Positions 17,417-25,793 of a DNA stretch of 64,000 nt are shown piece after piece. The notes under the pieces were generated by a model. The model was not told the DNA's origin. It ran no database searches and was given only the letters and a program-made list of their open reading frames with translations. The position numbers and the translations under genes were made by a program. The stretch is from assembly GCF_003957375.1 (NCBI RefSeq), contig NZ_CP025473.1, positions 2,195,501 to 2,259,500 on the forward strand, written 5' to 3'. Each line of letters begins with the position of its first letter. Within the stretch, counting starts at the first letter, position 1. The DNA comes from Enterococcus mundtii. Lineage in GTDB: Bacteria; Bacillota; Bacilli; Lactobacillales; Enterococcaceae.

Positions 17417-18265
17417 TTATTTTGCATCCGCATCAACAGATTTCACGGAGCCTTCCCATTGTTCTTCGATCCATTGACGAACATCTTCTTGATGCAAGAC
17501 TTCGATCAATTTTTTGATCTTGTCGCTGTCTTCGTCACCTTTACGTGTCGCAATGATGTTGACATATGGTGAGTTATCTTTTTCTAGTAATACCGCCTCT
17601 TCTAATGGATTCAATCCAGCGCCGTAAGCAAAGTTCGCGTTGATAGCTACTAGATCACCTTCATCATTTTGGTAGGTAGAAGCCAATAATGCTGGATCGA
17701 TCGTATGATTGAATTTCAAGTTTTTAGGATTTTCATCGATATCATCAAATGTGGCTGTTTCTAAATCAACGCCGTCTTTGACTGTCACTAAACCAGCGGC
17801 TTTCAAGATCGTGATGATCCGTCCCCAGTCAGATTCTGAATTTGAAGTAATGATCGTTGCGCCATCTTCTAATTCAGAAATGTCTTTGATTTTTTTTGAA
17901 TACAAGCCCATTGGTTCGATGTGGACAGCACCGGCATTGACAAAATCATAGCCTTTTTCGTCAATTTCTTTGTTCAAGTAAGGGATGTGTTGGAAATAGT
18001 TCGCATCAATGTCGCCTTCTGATAATGCTTGATTTGGCAAGACATAGTCGTCAAATTTGACGATTTCCAAATCAATGCCTTCGTCTTTCAAAAGCGGCTT
18101 CACATGTTCTAAGATTTCCGCATGTGGTGTTGGTGATGCGCCGATTTTCAAGGTTGTATCGTCTGATGCGTTTGATGAGTCACTACTGCTTCCGCCGTTT
18201 CCACATGCGGCTAATCCAACTGTCAGTAAAAGCGTTGCTGCAAATCCAAAAATTTTCTTTTTCAT
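17417..18265 (-). CDS. metQ: Methionine ABC transporter substrate-binding lipoprotein MetQ
   Basis: The 282-residue lipoprotein has lipobox LAAC (Cys21) and a NlpA/MetQ fold: TLKIGASPTPHAEILEHVKP, then IDANYFQHIPYLN and a C-terminal region ending in EVLHQEDVRQWIEEQW. It binds methionine at the cell surface and delivers it to MetI/MetN. It lies last in the operon under the upstream methionine T-box. The linker after the Cys is Gly/Ser-rich. Confidence 0.9.
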   Translation of the reverse strand: MKKKIFGFAATLLLTVGLAACGNGGSSSDSSNASDDTTLKIGASPTPHAEILEHVKPLLKDEGIDLEIVKFDDYVLPNQALSEGDIDANYFQHIPYLNKEIDEKGYDFVNAGAVHIEPMGLYSKKIKDISELEDGATIITSNSESDWGRIITILKAAGLVTVKDGVDLETATFDDIDENPKNLKFNHTIDPALLASTYQNDEGDLVAINANFAYGAGLNPLEEAVLLEKDNSPYVNIIATRKGDEDSDKIKKLIEVLHQEDVRQWIEEQWEGSVKSVDADAK

Positions 18266-18288
18266 ATCCTATATCCTCCTATTTCCTA

Positions 18289-18975
18289 CTATCTTTTATC
18301 TGTTTTCTTCGTTAAGAAATCCCCGATTCCTTGAACAATAAATACGATGACTAAAATAATCAAGGTAGCGACAAAAGTCACTGTTAAATTACCACGTTGG
18401 TAGCCTTCTTGCCAAGCCAAGCCACCTAGACCACCGGCACCGATTGCTCCTGCCATGGCAGTAAAACCGATCATCGAGATCGTCGTTACAGTCAAACCTG
18501 AGATCAAGGCTGGGACACTTTCAGGGATCAAGACTTTCCAAATGATTTCCCAATAGCTCGCGCCCATCGCATCTGCGGCTTCTAAGACCCCAGGACTGAC
18601 TTCGCGAAACGCGATTTCTACAAGTCGAGCGTAAAAAGGAGCAGCGGACAACACGAGAGCTGGAATCGCTGCTTGTGCGCCTAACATCGTTCCTACGATT
18701 GCTTTGGTAAAGGGAATGATCAAGACCATCAAGATCATGAATGGTGTCGATCGGAAAATATTACTAATGATCGAAACGATACCGTAAATGATCCGCGCGT
18801 ACGGTTTGTTTTTGCGACCAATCGAGTAAAGGATCAAACCAAGGATCAAACCGATGATGGTTACTAAGACCATGGAGATCAACGTCATGTATAACGTGTC
18901 CATGATGGCTTGTTGCATTGTCTCCATGTTGATTTGGCTGAAATCAAGGTAGGTTTCTGTGAAGCTTTTATCCAT
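18289..18975 (-). CDS. metI: Methionine ABC transporter permease MetI
   Basis: The 228-residue protein has five hydrophobic spans and the permease coupling motif EAADAMGASYWEIIWKV. The N-terminus before the first span is amphipathic. The start overlaps metN by eight bases. The length is typical of MetI. Confidence 0.9.
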   Translation of the reverse strand: MDKSFTETYLDFSQINMETMQQAIMDTLYMTLISMVLVTIIGLILGLILYSIGRKNKPYARIIYGIVSIISNIFRSTPFMILMVLIIPFTKAIVGTMLGAQAAIPALVLSAAPFYARLVEIAFREVSPGVLEAADAMGASYWEIIWKVLIPESVPALISGLTVTTISMIGFTAMAGAIGAGGLGGLAWQEGYQRGNLTVTFVATLIILVIVFIVQGIGDFLTKKTDKR

Positions 18976-20002
18976 GATGGATCACCTCCACTCCGACGCC
19001 TTGCTCTTTGATGAAGTTTTCTGCTTGGTCCAATTCGTTTTCCTCTCCGATCATCAAGGTAGTCAGCGAACCAAACGAGCCTTCTTTGGTTTGCTTGATT
19101 TTCCCATATACGACATTGATATCGACATTGTACCGACGAATGGCTTGAGAAATCACTGGTTCATTGGCATTCGTTTCGTTGAAGGTCAACGTCACTAAGC
19201 GACCATCTGGATTTTCTTTGATCAACTCTGCCAATAATTCAGTGGATTCAGCTTCTGGTTCGATGTCTTGTTGGACGAAGCGTTTTGTGACTTCTTGTTG
19301 CGGATGACGGAAAACGGTCAACGCATCGCCTTCTTCTACGACTTGCCCACGCTCCATCACTGCCACTTTGTTACAGATTTTACGAATAACGTTCATTTCA
19401 TGAGTGATCAAAACAATCGTCAAGTTCAATTTTTTATTGATTGCTAATAATAAATCTAAGACCTCTTCTGTCGTTTGTGGGTCCAATGCACTTGTCGCTT
19501 CATCGCAAAGGAGGATTTCTGGCTCATTGGCTAACGCACGAGCAATCCCGACTCTTTGCTTTTGTCCACCGGATAATTGGGACGGATAAGCTTGTCCTCG
19601 TCCTTCCAAACCGACTAAACGGAGCAATTCTTCTGCTCTTTCTTTCCGTTGTTGTTTCGGTACACCGGCTAATTCCAAAGGGAACTGGATATTTTCTAGT
19701 ACGGTACGTGACCACAATAGATTGAAATGTTGAAAAATCATACCGATTTTTTTACGAAAAACGCGTAATTCTTTATTTTTTAATTTAGTAATGTCTTGGT
19801 CGTTGACAATTACTTGACCATCTGTAGGTAATTCCAAGCCGTTCAACAAACGAACTAACGTACTCTTACCAGCACCGGAATAACCGACGATGCCGTAAAT
19901 GTCGCCTTGTTCCACTTGTAGTGAAACGTCGTTGATAGCGTGGATCGTCCCATGTTTCCCGCCAAATGTTTTCTTGACATTCGTCAATTGGATCAATGAC
20001 AT
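18968..20002 (-). CDS. metN: Methionine ABC transporter ATPase MetN
   Basis: I use the ATG at 20002 (MSLIQLTNV, 344 residues). The ATPase domain has Walker A GYSGAGKST (about 40-48), signature LSGGQKQRVGIARAL and Walker B ILLCDEATSALDP. Residues about 265-344 are the NIL domain, which binds methionine and inhibits transport when the cell is full. Together with the T-box leader this gives control of both transcription and activity. Confidence 0.93.
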   Translation of the reverse strand: MSLIQLTNVKKTFGGKHGTIHAINDVSLQVEQGDIYGIVGYSGAGKSTLVRLLNGLELPTDGQVIVNDQDITKLKNKELRVFRKKIGMIFQHFNLLWSRTVLENIQFPLELAGVPKQQRKERAEELLRLVGLEGRGQAYPSQLSGGQKQRVGIARALANEPEILLCDEATSALDPQTTEEVLDLLLAINKKLNLTIVLITHEMNVIRKICNKVAVMERGQVVEEGDALTVFRHPQQEVTKRFVQQDIEPEAESTELLAELIKENPDGRLVTLTFNETNANEPVISQAIRRYNVDINVVYGKIKQTKEGSFGSLTTLMIGEENELDQAENFIKEQGVGVEVIHHG

Positions 20003-20042
20003 ATCGTTCACATCTTTCTTTACTTATTTTCTCTTAGACAAC

Positions 20043-20330
20043 AAAAAAACTTTCGTCCTTTGCGTTTAGCAAAAGGACGAAAGTTTAGACTTCCGTGTGA
20101 CCACCTTGATTCGCTGCTATTTCACAATAACAACCTCGTTCAGTACTTGACGCTAGTCGCATACTGCTGTGCTATAACGGGCACTCCCGTAGTCAGTTTG
20201 CTTGCGCTCACTCACTCTGCTCTAAGACCATCTTCCATCTCATTTCCGTTACCCTTTCACAGCAAACCGGGCTCTCTTGAAACATCTGTGACATGTACTC
20301 TTCTTATCAAAGCTTTCAATATGATTGTTT
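20043..20330 (-). promoter_or_regulatory. Methionine T-box riboswitch with terminator
   Basis: The leader of about 290 bases has T-box parts in order on the minus strand. A stem I region contains GAGAGCCCGG and an AAATGA specifier loop with AUG near 20241-20243. The T-box proper is AAGGTGGTCACACGG (20093-20107), with the UGGU bulge. A strong terminator follows (ACTTTCGTCCTTT / AAAGGACGAAAGT and seven T, 20043-20085). Uncharged tRNA-Met would pair with the leader and open metNIQ expression. The T-box is divergent from the usual AGGGTGGNACCGCG. The specifier assignment to Met fits the genes downstream. Confidence 0.85.
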
Positions 20331-20333
20331 ATG

Positions 20334-20362
20334 ATTATAGCAGTTACAAGAATCGGTGTCAA
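20334..20362 (-). promoter_or_regulatory. metNIQ promoter
   Basis: On the minus strand: TTGACA, 17 bases, TATAAT, a consensus sigma-A promoter directly before the T-box leader and 25 bases after the gcvH stop. Confidence 0.85.
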
Positions 20363-20386
20363 ACGTTTATTTGAACATCGTGTTTC

Positions 20387-20725
20387 TTAAAGCGCGTCGA
20401 ATTCTGCTGCATCGACATCTTTAAAACTCAATAACCACGCAGTCATTTCATCTTCATCGTTCAAAACAGCGATATTCTCACTGATTTTTTCATTCACAGA
20501 TGAGACTGTTCCAGATAATGGACTTGCAAATTCAGTGACTGCTTTTTCTGCTTCTACTTCAACTAGTGCATCGCCTGCTTGATACGCTTTACCGATTTTT
20601 GGTAAGTTGGCAAACGTGATCTCACCTAGATCTTCTTGCGCTTCTTTTGTCAAACCTACACAATATTCTTTTCCATTAAATAAAATCCAAAGGTTATCTT
20701 TCTTCTTTAAGTGTTTCCCAGCCAT
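20387..20725 (-). CDS. gcvH: GcvH-like lipoyl carrier protein
   Basis: The ATG at 20725, right after the upstream stop, gives 112 residues (MAGKHLKKKDNLWILFNG). The lipoyl domain is clear: VEVEAEKAVTEFASPLSGTV, with the lipoylated Lys in EAEKAV. No gcvT, gcvP or lipoate ligase gene is next to it. In Bacillota lacking glycine cleavage, such a protein works as lipoyl relay. The neighbour is an Spx-like gene in the same transcript. Confidence 0.85.
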   Translation of the reverse strand: MAGKHLKKKDNLWILFNGKEYCVGLTKEAQEDLGEITFANLPKIGKAYQAGDALVEVEAEKAVTEFASPLSGTVSSVNEKISENIAVLNDEDEMTAWLLSFKDVDAAEFDAL

Positions 20726-20726
20726 T

Positions 20727-21083
20727 TTAATTAAATGCTCCTTCGTATATTTTTTCATTAAAACCGATTGTGACCAGTTGATTGTCTTTGACGATCAATG
20801 GACGTTTGATCAACATGCCGTCCGTAGATAACAGCTGACTTGCTTCTGTGAGGGATAATTCATCGATTTGGTCTTTTAGACCAAGTTCACGGTACTTCAT
20901 CCCGCTTGTGTTAAAGACACGTCGAAGCGGCACATCGGAATGCTTCAACCATGATTCGATCGTTTCTGACGTAGGCGTATCTTTGACCATGTCGACCGCT
21001 TGATACGTTACTTGATGATTGTCGAGCCAAGCCTTGGCTTTTCGACAAGTAGAACACTTTGGGTACTCATAAAAAGTAAACAA
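20727..21083 (-). CDS. Spx/ArsC family thioredoxin-fold protein
   Basis: The 118-residue protein has the ArsC/Spx fold. It starts FYEYPKCSTCRKAKAWLDNH with a CSTC redox motif, and carries PLRRVFNTSGMKYRELGL and a C-terminal LIVKDNQLVTIGF. It is closest to the YffB/MgsR-like 'arsenate reductase family' rather than to a true arsenate reductase, since no ars genes are near. It may be a redox regulator that binds RNA polymerase, as Spx does, but this cannot be told from the sequence. Confidence 0.8.
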   Translation of the reverse strand: MFTFYEYPKCSTCRKAKAWLDNHQVTYQAVDMVKDTPTSETIESWLKHSDVPLRRVFNTSGMKYRELGLKDQIDELSLTEASQLLSTDGMLIKRPLIVKDNQLVTIGFNEKIYEGAFN

Positions 21084-21089
21084 CTTGCG

Positions 21090-22277
21090 TTACCTCCTAG
21101 AATTTTTTACCGGTGCTTCGTTTTGATAACGCATAGATAAGATCAATCCGATCCCAATCATATTCCCTAAGATCGATGAACCTCCTTGACTGATAAACGG
21201 CAATGGAATACCCGTTAATGGAAGTAAACCGATATTTGCGCCAATATTTTCAAAGACATGGAATAAGAGCATCATGATCAATCCACTTGCGATATAGGCA
21301 TAAAACTCATTGTTCGTATCGAAGCAGACACGTATCATACGATAAATCAATACAAAATACAAGAAAATGACAAATGCGCCACCAATAAATCCAAAATTCT
21401 CGCCGATGACAGTGAATATCATATCTGATTCTCGGACTGGCACGTAAATGTTGCTGACGTTAAAGCCTTTTCCGAACATCCCACCTGTTCCGATTGCTAA
21501 AATCCCTTGGGCAGGTTGGAAACTAAAGCCCGACGTATCATGAAATGGATCCAGCCAAGAATCGATTCGGGCAAATTGGTAAGATTTGAATCCAACAGTA
21601 TATAGGAATTCTCTTCCTGATTCTGTGGTCACAAGGAAAATCGTTCCTGCCCCCACAATAAATGCTAAAGCAAAGATCGGGCCAATGATTTTCCAAGAAA
21701 TCCCTGACATCAAAAAGACGCCACCAAAGATCGCCAGAAAGACGAGCATCGTCCCAAAGTCTTTTTGCGCCATAACTAACGCAATCACAGGAATCGAAAT
21801 GATCAACATCTTTGCAATCAGCCAAAAATCAGATTTGATTGTGCGAACTTTGACTTGCGTATTGTGCTTCGTTACGATCAACGCCAGCATCAAAATATAA
21901 GCGATCTTCATCAGCTCGGCTGGTTGAAATGTGACACTTCCAAAACGGAACCAGTTTTTTGAACCGGTACTTGCCGCCAGATTTTGGTCGTAAAATCGTA
22001 AGAGCAACCCCATGACAAGCAATCCTAGTCCATAGAGATACGGTGTCAATTTCCAGATCCATTTTGAATTGATCCGCATGACAATTGCAATCGCTACTGC
22101 TCCCACAAGGTACCAAATGATCTGCATCCCGACACCTCTTGTCACAGAAGGACCGTTTGGATCATGTGTCAATGCAACGTATAAGGATAAAATCCCAATC
22201 AAACATAATAAAAATACTGGTAGAATGACTCCGTAATCAATGCGGTTATCATTCGAAGTTTTTATTTTTTTTTCCAT
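21090..22277 (-). CDS. rodA: Rod-type SEDS glycosyltransferase RodA/FtsW family
   Basis: The 395-residue polytopic protein belongs to the SEDS peptidoglycan polymerases. Signatures include GSKNWFRFGSVTFQPAELMKI near 105-125, ARIDSWLDPFHD, and the C-terminal GIPLPFISQGGSSILGNMIGIG. RodA acts with a class B penicillin-binding protein to make peripheral cell wall. The length and the PFISQGGSS motif fit RodA better than FtsW, but both are similar. It has its own promoter at 22314-22342. Confidence 0.85.
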   Translation of the reverse strand: MEKKIKTSNDNRIDYGVILPVFLLCLIGILSLYVALTHDPNGPSVTRGVGMQIIWYLVGAVAIAIVMRINSKWIWKLTPYLYGLGLLVMGLLLRFYDQNLAASTGSKNWFRFGSVTFQPAELMKIAYILMLALIVTKHNTQVKVRTIKSDFWLIAKMLIISIPVIALVMAQKDFGTMLVFLAIFGGVFLMSGISWKIIGPIFALAFIVGAGTIFLVTTESGREFLYTVGFKSYQFARIDSWLDPFHDTSGFSFQPAQGILAIGTGGMFGKGFNVSNIYVPVRESDMIFTVIGENFGFIGGAFVIFLYFVLIYRMIRVCFDTNNEFYAYIASGLIMMLLFHVFENIGANIGLLPLTGIPLPFISQGGSSILGNMIGIGLILSMRYQNEAPVKNSRR

Positions 22278-22313
22278 TTTTCATCCCTTTTCCTAAAAAC
22301 CATACTGCCCTAT

Positions 22314-22342
22314 ATTATAGCTGTCTCCTTCTATAAATGAAA
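22314..22342 (-). promoter_or_regulatory. rodA promoter
   Basis: On the minus strand: TTTCAT, 17 bases, TATAAT. The -10 is consensus and the -35 weak. It lies 37 bases before the ATG. Confidence 0.5.
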
Positions 22343-22464
22343 GCCAAAGCAAATGAGATTTGCGAAAAATTAATCTTATTCATTTCTCTTTATCCTTTCT
22401 TAAGATAAAAACGAAAAAAACGCTTATTCAAGGGAGAAGTTCCATTGATTCCGTCTGATATTTT

Positions 22465-23286
22465 TCAATTTTTCTTTTCCTTTTTGTAGAAATCCAAGAT
22501 CTCGTTTCCTACTTCTAATAACCGTTCAGAGGTCAAATGGGTCCGTTGGATCAAATAGAACTGACGAGATTCAGCTAAAGGTTCAACGTGTATCCCTTTT
22601 GGTACTGCTCGTTTGGATAATATGGATCGTCCGATTCCTTCTATCAACATCGCCACAATGACTTCATTACTTTTTACAAGCATTTTCTTCCCTTGGATAT
22701 TCTTTTCTTCAAAATAACGTTGCGTGTAATGGAACACACCTGAAGAAGATTCCCTGACTAGCCATAGCTCACTCTTAGGATCACCTGCAACAACCAACGC
22801 ATCTTCAAGTAAAGAAAAGCGTTGTACGCCGGTTGTTTCTAAAGGTTTTTCGATAAAACCAAAATCAGCTTCATGTTTTGCCACTTGCTCCAAACTCTCA
22901 TGGGAATTCGCAAAAGCAATCGAAAACTTGATTTTAGGAAAACGCACGATCAACTCTTTCATCAATTGAGGCAATAAATACACAGCAAATGTATGGGAAG
23001 CGACGATCCGGCACACTTCTTCTTCATTTTTTTCATCCGCTAATTGTTGTTGTGTTGTTTCCCATTCTTCCAATAAAACCAATGTTCGTTCATAAAGCAA
23101 ATCCGCTTGTTTTGTCGGTTTCATCTCTTGTCGTCCATTACGCTGGAAAAGTTCCACCCCAAGATCCCGCTCCAATTGTTTGATTTGATTGGACACCGCA
23201 GGTTGAGACAAATAGAGTAATTCAGCGGTTCGCGAAAAATTTCTTGTTTCATAAACGACACGAAAGGTTGTTAATAATTTAAACAT
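22465..23286 (-). CDS. LysR family regulator next to a TDT transporter
   Basis: The 273-residue protein has the LysR N-terminal helix-turn-helix (FSRTAELLYLSQPAVSNQIKQLERDLGVELF, about 18-48) and a periplasmic-binding-like effector domain. It is divergent from the TDT transporter gene, the usual layout for a LysR regulator and its target. An inverted repeat of the LysR type lies between the two genes. The effector ligand is unknown. It resembles CysL/YwfK-like regulators in layout only. Confidence 0.85.
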   Translation of the reverse strand: MFKLLTTFRVVYETRNFSRTAELLYLSQPAVSNQIKQLERDLGVELFQRNGRQEMKPTKQADLLYERTLVLLEEWETTQQQLADEKNEEEVCRIVASHTFAVYLLPQLMKELIVRFPKIKFSIAFANSHESLEQVAKHEADFGFIEKPLETTGVQRFSLLEDALVVAGDPKSELWLVRESSSGVFHYTQRYFEEKNIQGKKMLVKSNEVIVAMLIEGIGRSILSKRAVPKGIHVEPLAESRQFYLIQRTHLTSERLLEVGNEILDFYKKEKKN

Positions 23287-23299
23287 CTAACCACTTCCA

Positions 23300-23363
23300 T
23301 TATCTTTTTTTATAGTAACTATAATAACTATTTGATTTAAATATATCAAAAAGACTCTATAAT
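23300..23363 (+). promoter_or_regulatory. LysR operator and TDT transporter promoter
   Basis: TTTGAT-8-ATCAAA (23331-23350) is a LysR-type box. A second weaker repeat, ATAGT-10-ACTAT, lies at about 23312-23331. A TATAAT -10 follows at 23358-23363 without a good -35, as expected for an activator-dependent promoter. Confidence 0.6.
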
Positions 23364-23369
23364 GAAAAG

Positions 23370-23576
23370 TGTAAGGAACAGGTTGTGGACCTTCAGTTAC
23401 ACACACCTCACAGCCTTCCAGACAGCTTACTGCAACGATAAGGAGAAGCATCCATGCGATTTGTTTTTTCCCATTGAAAAACTTTACTATTCTTCGTAAC
23501 AAGCAGTTTTCATCGTTGGCTACTTATCGTTGCAACGAGTCTGTCCTTTATTATCAATGAAAAAGGAGAGTAATGT
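23370..23576 (+). promoter_or_regulatory. Structured 200-base leader of the TDT transporter gene
   Basis: The untranslated leader holds a perfect 12-bp inverted repeat, TGCAACGATAAG (23431-23442) and CTTATCGTTGCA (23523-23534). Between the arms lies a short ORF with a strong ribosome-binding site. The transporter's own AAGGAG is paired in TCCTTT (23544-23549) / AAAGGA (23562-23567). The layout resembles translational attenuation. I know no riboswitch family with this pattern. Confidence 0.5.
23454..23477 (+). CDS. Seven-codon leader peptide (MRFVFSH)
   Basis: AAGGAG lies eight bases before the ATG and the frame ends after seven codons in TGA. The ribosome-binding site overlaps the left arm of the 12-bp stem (…ATAAGGAG). 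Translation or stalling here would open the stem. Whether it is made is unproven. Confidence 0.4.
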   Translation: MRFVFSH

Positions 23577-24545
23577 ATGAAGCATTTCTTGAAGATTGTT
23601 CCGATCCCGATTTGTGGGTTGATCCTTGGGTTGACTTCTTTAGGGAATCTTTTAAAAGACTATCATTTGACACATGTAGGGAATTTTGTAGGCGCGATCG
23701 GTATGCTTTTGATGCTGTTGATCATCGGCAAACTGATCCTTTTATTTGAACACACGAAGCAACATCTATATGATCCAATCGTCGCTTCCGTCTCGCCGAC
23801 CTTTACGATGTCTTTGATGGTCATCTGTACGTATTTTGTTTCTTTCAAATCAATTACGCCAATCGTCAAATTGATTTGGTTAGCCGCAGTGATCTTCCAA
23901 ATCATCTTGGTTCTGTACTTTAATTACCATCATGTAGTTAAAGCAGACTTGTCAATAGAAGCAATTTTTCCAAGCTGGTTTATCGTGTATGTTGGTTTTG
24001 GTGTCATCACAGTAACTGCTGGAAACTTTTCTCCGATCCTTGGAAAGATCTTCTTCTGGCTTTCGTTAGCTTGTTATGTCGTACTACTACCAATCATCAT
24101 CCATCGAATTTTCTTTGTCAAAAATATGGCGCAACCAACCTTACCATTGATTGCGATTCTTGCAGCACCTGGTTCTTTATGCCTGACAGGGTACTTAAAA
24201 AACTTTGAAGACCCAAATTTGGCCTTAGTCATGACGTTGTTCCTTGTTTCGCAAGTACTTTACTTTGTCGTTTTAGCCATGTTACCACGTCTGTTATTGC
24301 TTGATTTTTATCCAAGCTTTGCAGCCTTTACTTTCCCATTGGTGATCTCTGCTACAGCAATCTCTACTGCCACTGCTTATTTCCATCAATTAGGGTTTGC
24401 TACAGGGATCTTAGATGGATTGAAAGTTATCGAGTGTTTGATTGCCTGTGGCATGATTGCTTACGTCTTAGGACACTATGCCATCTACTTGATTAAAGAA
24501 CACAGTCAACATAAACATCACCTTTCAAAGGGATTGATAGAATAG
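23577..24545 (+). CDS. TDT family (TehA/SLAC1-like) transporter
   Basis: The 322-residue membrane protein has about ten hydrophobic spans. It belongs to the tellurite-resistance/dicarboxylate transporter (TDT) family: it opens VPIPICGLILGLTSLGNLL, and later has VGFGVITVTAGNFSPILGK and LAAPGSLCLTGYL. Bacterial members move small anions such as C4-dicarboxylates or sulfite. Substrate is not readable from sequence. It is controlled by the divergent LysR gene and by the leader. Confidence 0.8.
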   Translation: MKHFLKIVPIPICGLILGLTSLGNLLKDYHLTHVGNFVGAIGMLLMLLIIGKLILLFEHTKQHLYDPIVASVSPTFTMSLMVICTYFVSFKSITPIVKLIWLAAVIFQIILVLYFNYHHVVKADLSIEAIFPSWFIVYVGFGVITVTAGNFSPILGKIFFWLSLACYVVLLPIIIHRIFFVKNMAQPTLPLIAILAAPGSLCLTGYLKNFEDPNLALVMTLFLVSQVLYFVVLAMLPRLLLLDFYPSFAAFTFPLVISATAISTATAYFHQLGFATGILDGLKVIECLIACGMIAYVLGHYAIYLIKEHSQHKHHLSKGLIE

Positions 24546-24552
24546 ACTTCAC

Positions 24553-24593
24553 CTTCTGTCTTTTTCATTTAGTAAAAAGGCAGAAGTTTTTTT
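24553..24593 (+). terminator. Terminator of the TDT transporter gene
   Basis: CTTCTG(T)CTTTTT / AAAAAG(G)CAGAAG followed by seven T. Confidence 0.85.
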
Positions 24594-24666
24594 GTATTCA
24601 CGAAGAAACAAATAAATGATACTATATTTTAGAAAAACTTTTTCTTAAATGAAAGGAAAGAATCAG

Positions 24667-25710
24667 ATGAATGCTTTATTCACTTATATAAAAACGCTGA
24701 AAAAATTTGGTGGCCGAAAAATTTTACCCGGACTACTACTCGCCTTTTCCGTCGCAGTCATTAGTCGGTTACTGGGACCCTTTGTCCCACAACTCGGTGC
24801 AGGAACGATTGCGATTTTACTTGGCATCGTCTTAGGAAACACATTGTTTAAGCAACCTGAGCTGGCGGTGGGTACCAAATTTGCCGAAAGTAAACTATTA
24901 GAATGTTCCGTTTTCTTGCTTGGTGCAACTGTGACGATCCAAACGATTGCACAGATTGGTATCAAAGGTGTAACTTTCGTGTTACTTCAAATGACTGTCA
25001 CGATCCTTGGTGCCTATTTTATCGGGAAAAAACTATTGTTCAGCGATACATTTTCCTTGATGATGGCAGGTGGCAACGCCATTTGCGGTTCTTCAGCCAT
25101 TGCTTCGATTGCTCCAGTGATCCATGCAGATGAAGAAGAAAAGGGCCAAGTCATTACCTTGGTCAATCTTTTAGGAACAGTGATGATGTTGACACTTCCC
25201 TTTTTAGGTCTCTAACTGTTTGGTGATCAACTGATCGAAAAAAGTGCGCTGATAGGTGGTACTTTACAATCCGTTGGACAAGTTGTTGCTGGAGCAAGTC
25301 TATTAGATGCTTCTGTCGTGCAATTTGCGATGCTGTTTAAAATCATGCGGATCATGATGCTTGTGGTCGTGGTCTTCCTCTTTGAAAAATTTATGACAAA
25401 AAAACAGCCGGCCGTCTCGTCTACGTATACGCCAAAAAACCACAAACGAAAAATGCCACTTCCTTGGTACGTTTTAGGCTTCTTGATCGTGTGTTTAATC
25501 AACAGCTTCTTCACCATTCCCCATGTGATTGATCAAAGCGCTAGTTTTATTAGTGGTTGGTTTGAGGTCACTGCATTAGCTGCAATTGGCTTACGTTTGG
25601 ATTTTGCAAAGTTCATGAAAGAAGGAAAGCGATTCTTGACGTATGGATTGACTGTGGGACTTTTACAAACGATCATGGCTTTATTCTTTATTTGGTTGAT
25701 CAAACTATAA
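24667..25710 (+). pseudogene. YeiH/UPF0324 membrane protein, interrupted by a nonsense codon
   Basis: The ATG at 24667 follows AAAGGAAAG. The frame would encode about 347 residues with some ten hydrophobic spans. It carries the YeiH family's hallmarks: [34 protein letters not shown] and, after the stop, GQVVAGASLLD and FEVTALAAIGLRLDF. TAA at 25213-25215 cuts it after 182 codons. The frame stays open and conserved on both sides, so a single base change is the lesion and looks recent. It follows the TDT gene; the pair may once have handled sulfite or similar anions. Confidence 0.85.
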
Positions 25711-25714
25711 GTAA

Positions 25715-25770
25715 AAATAAGCACCAACAGCTCGGAAAGAATTTCTATTTCGAGGTGTTGGTGCTTATTT
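25715..25770. terminator. Bidirectional terminator between yeiH and ogt
   Basis: Long hairpin AAATAAGCACCAACA(G)CTCG / CGAG(G)TGTTGGTGCTTATTT serving both converging genes. Confidence 0.85.
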
Positions 25771-25793
25771 ATGCTGTTATCTGGTAGTACAGC

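Noticed and set aside
23287-23502. Leftward ORF with a hydrophobic stretch and a Cys-rich end upstream of the LysR gene
   Set aside because: It lacks a ribosome-binding site, has no proper lipobox order and overlaps the LysR operator and the structured leader on the other strand.
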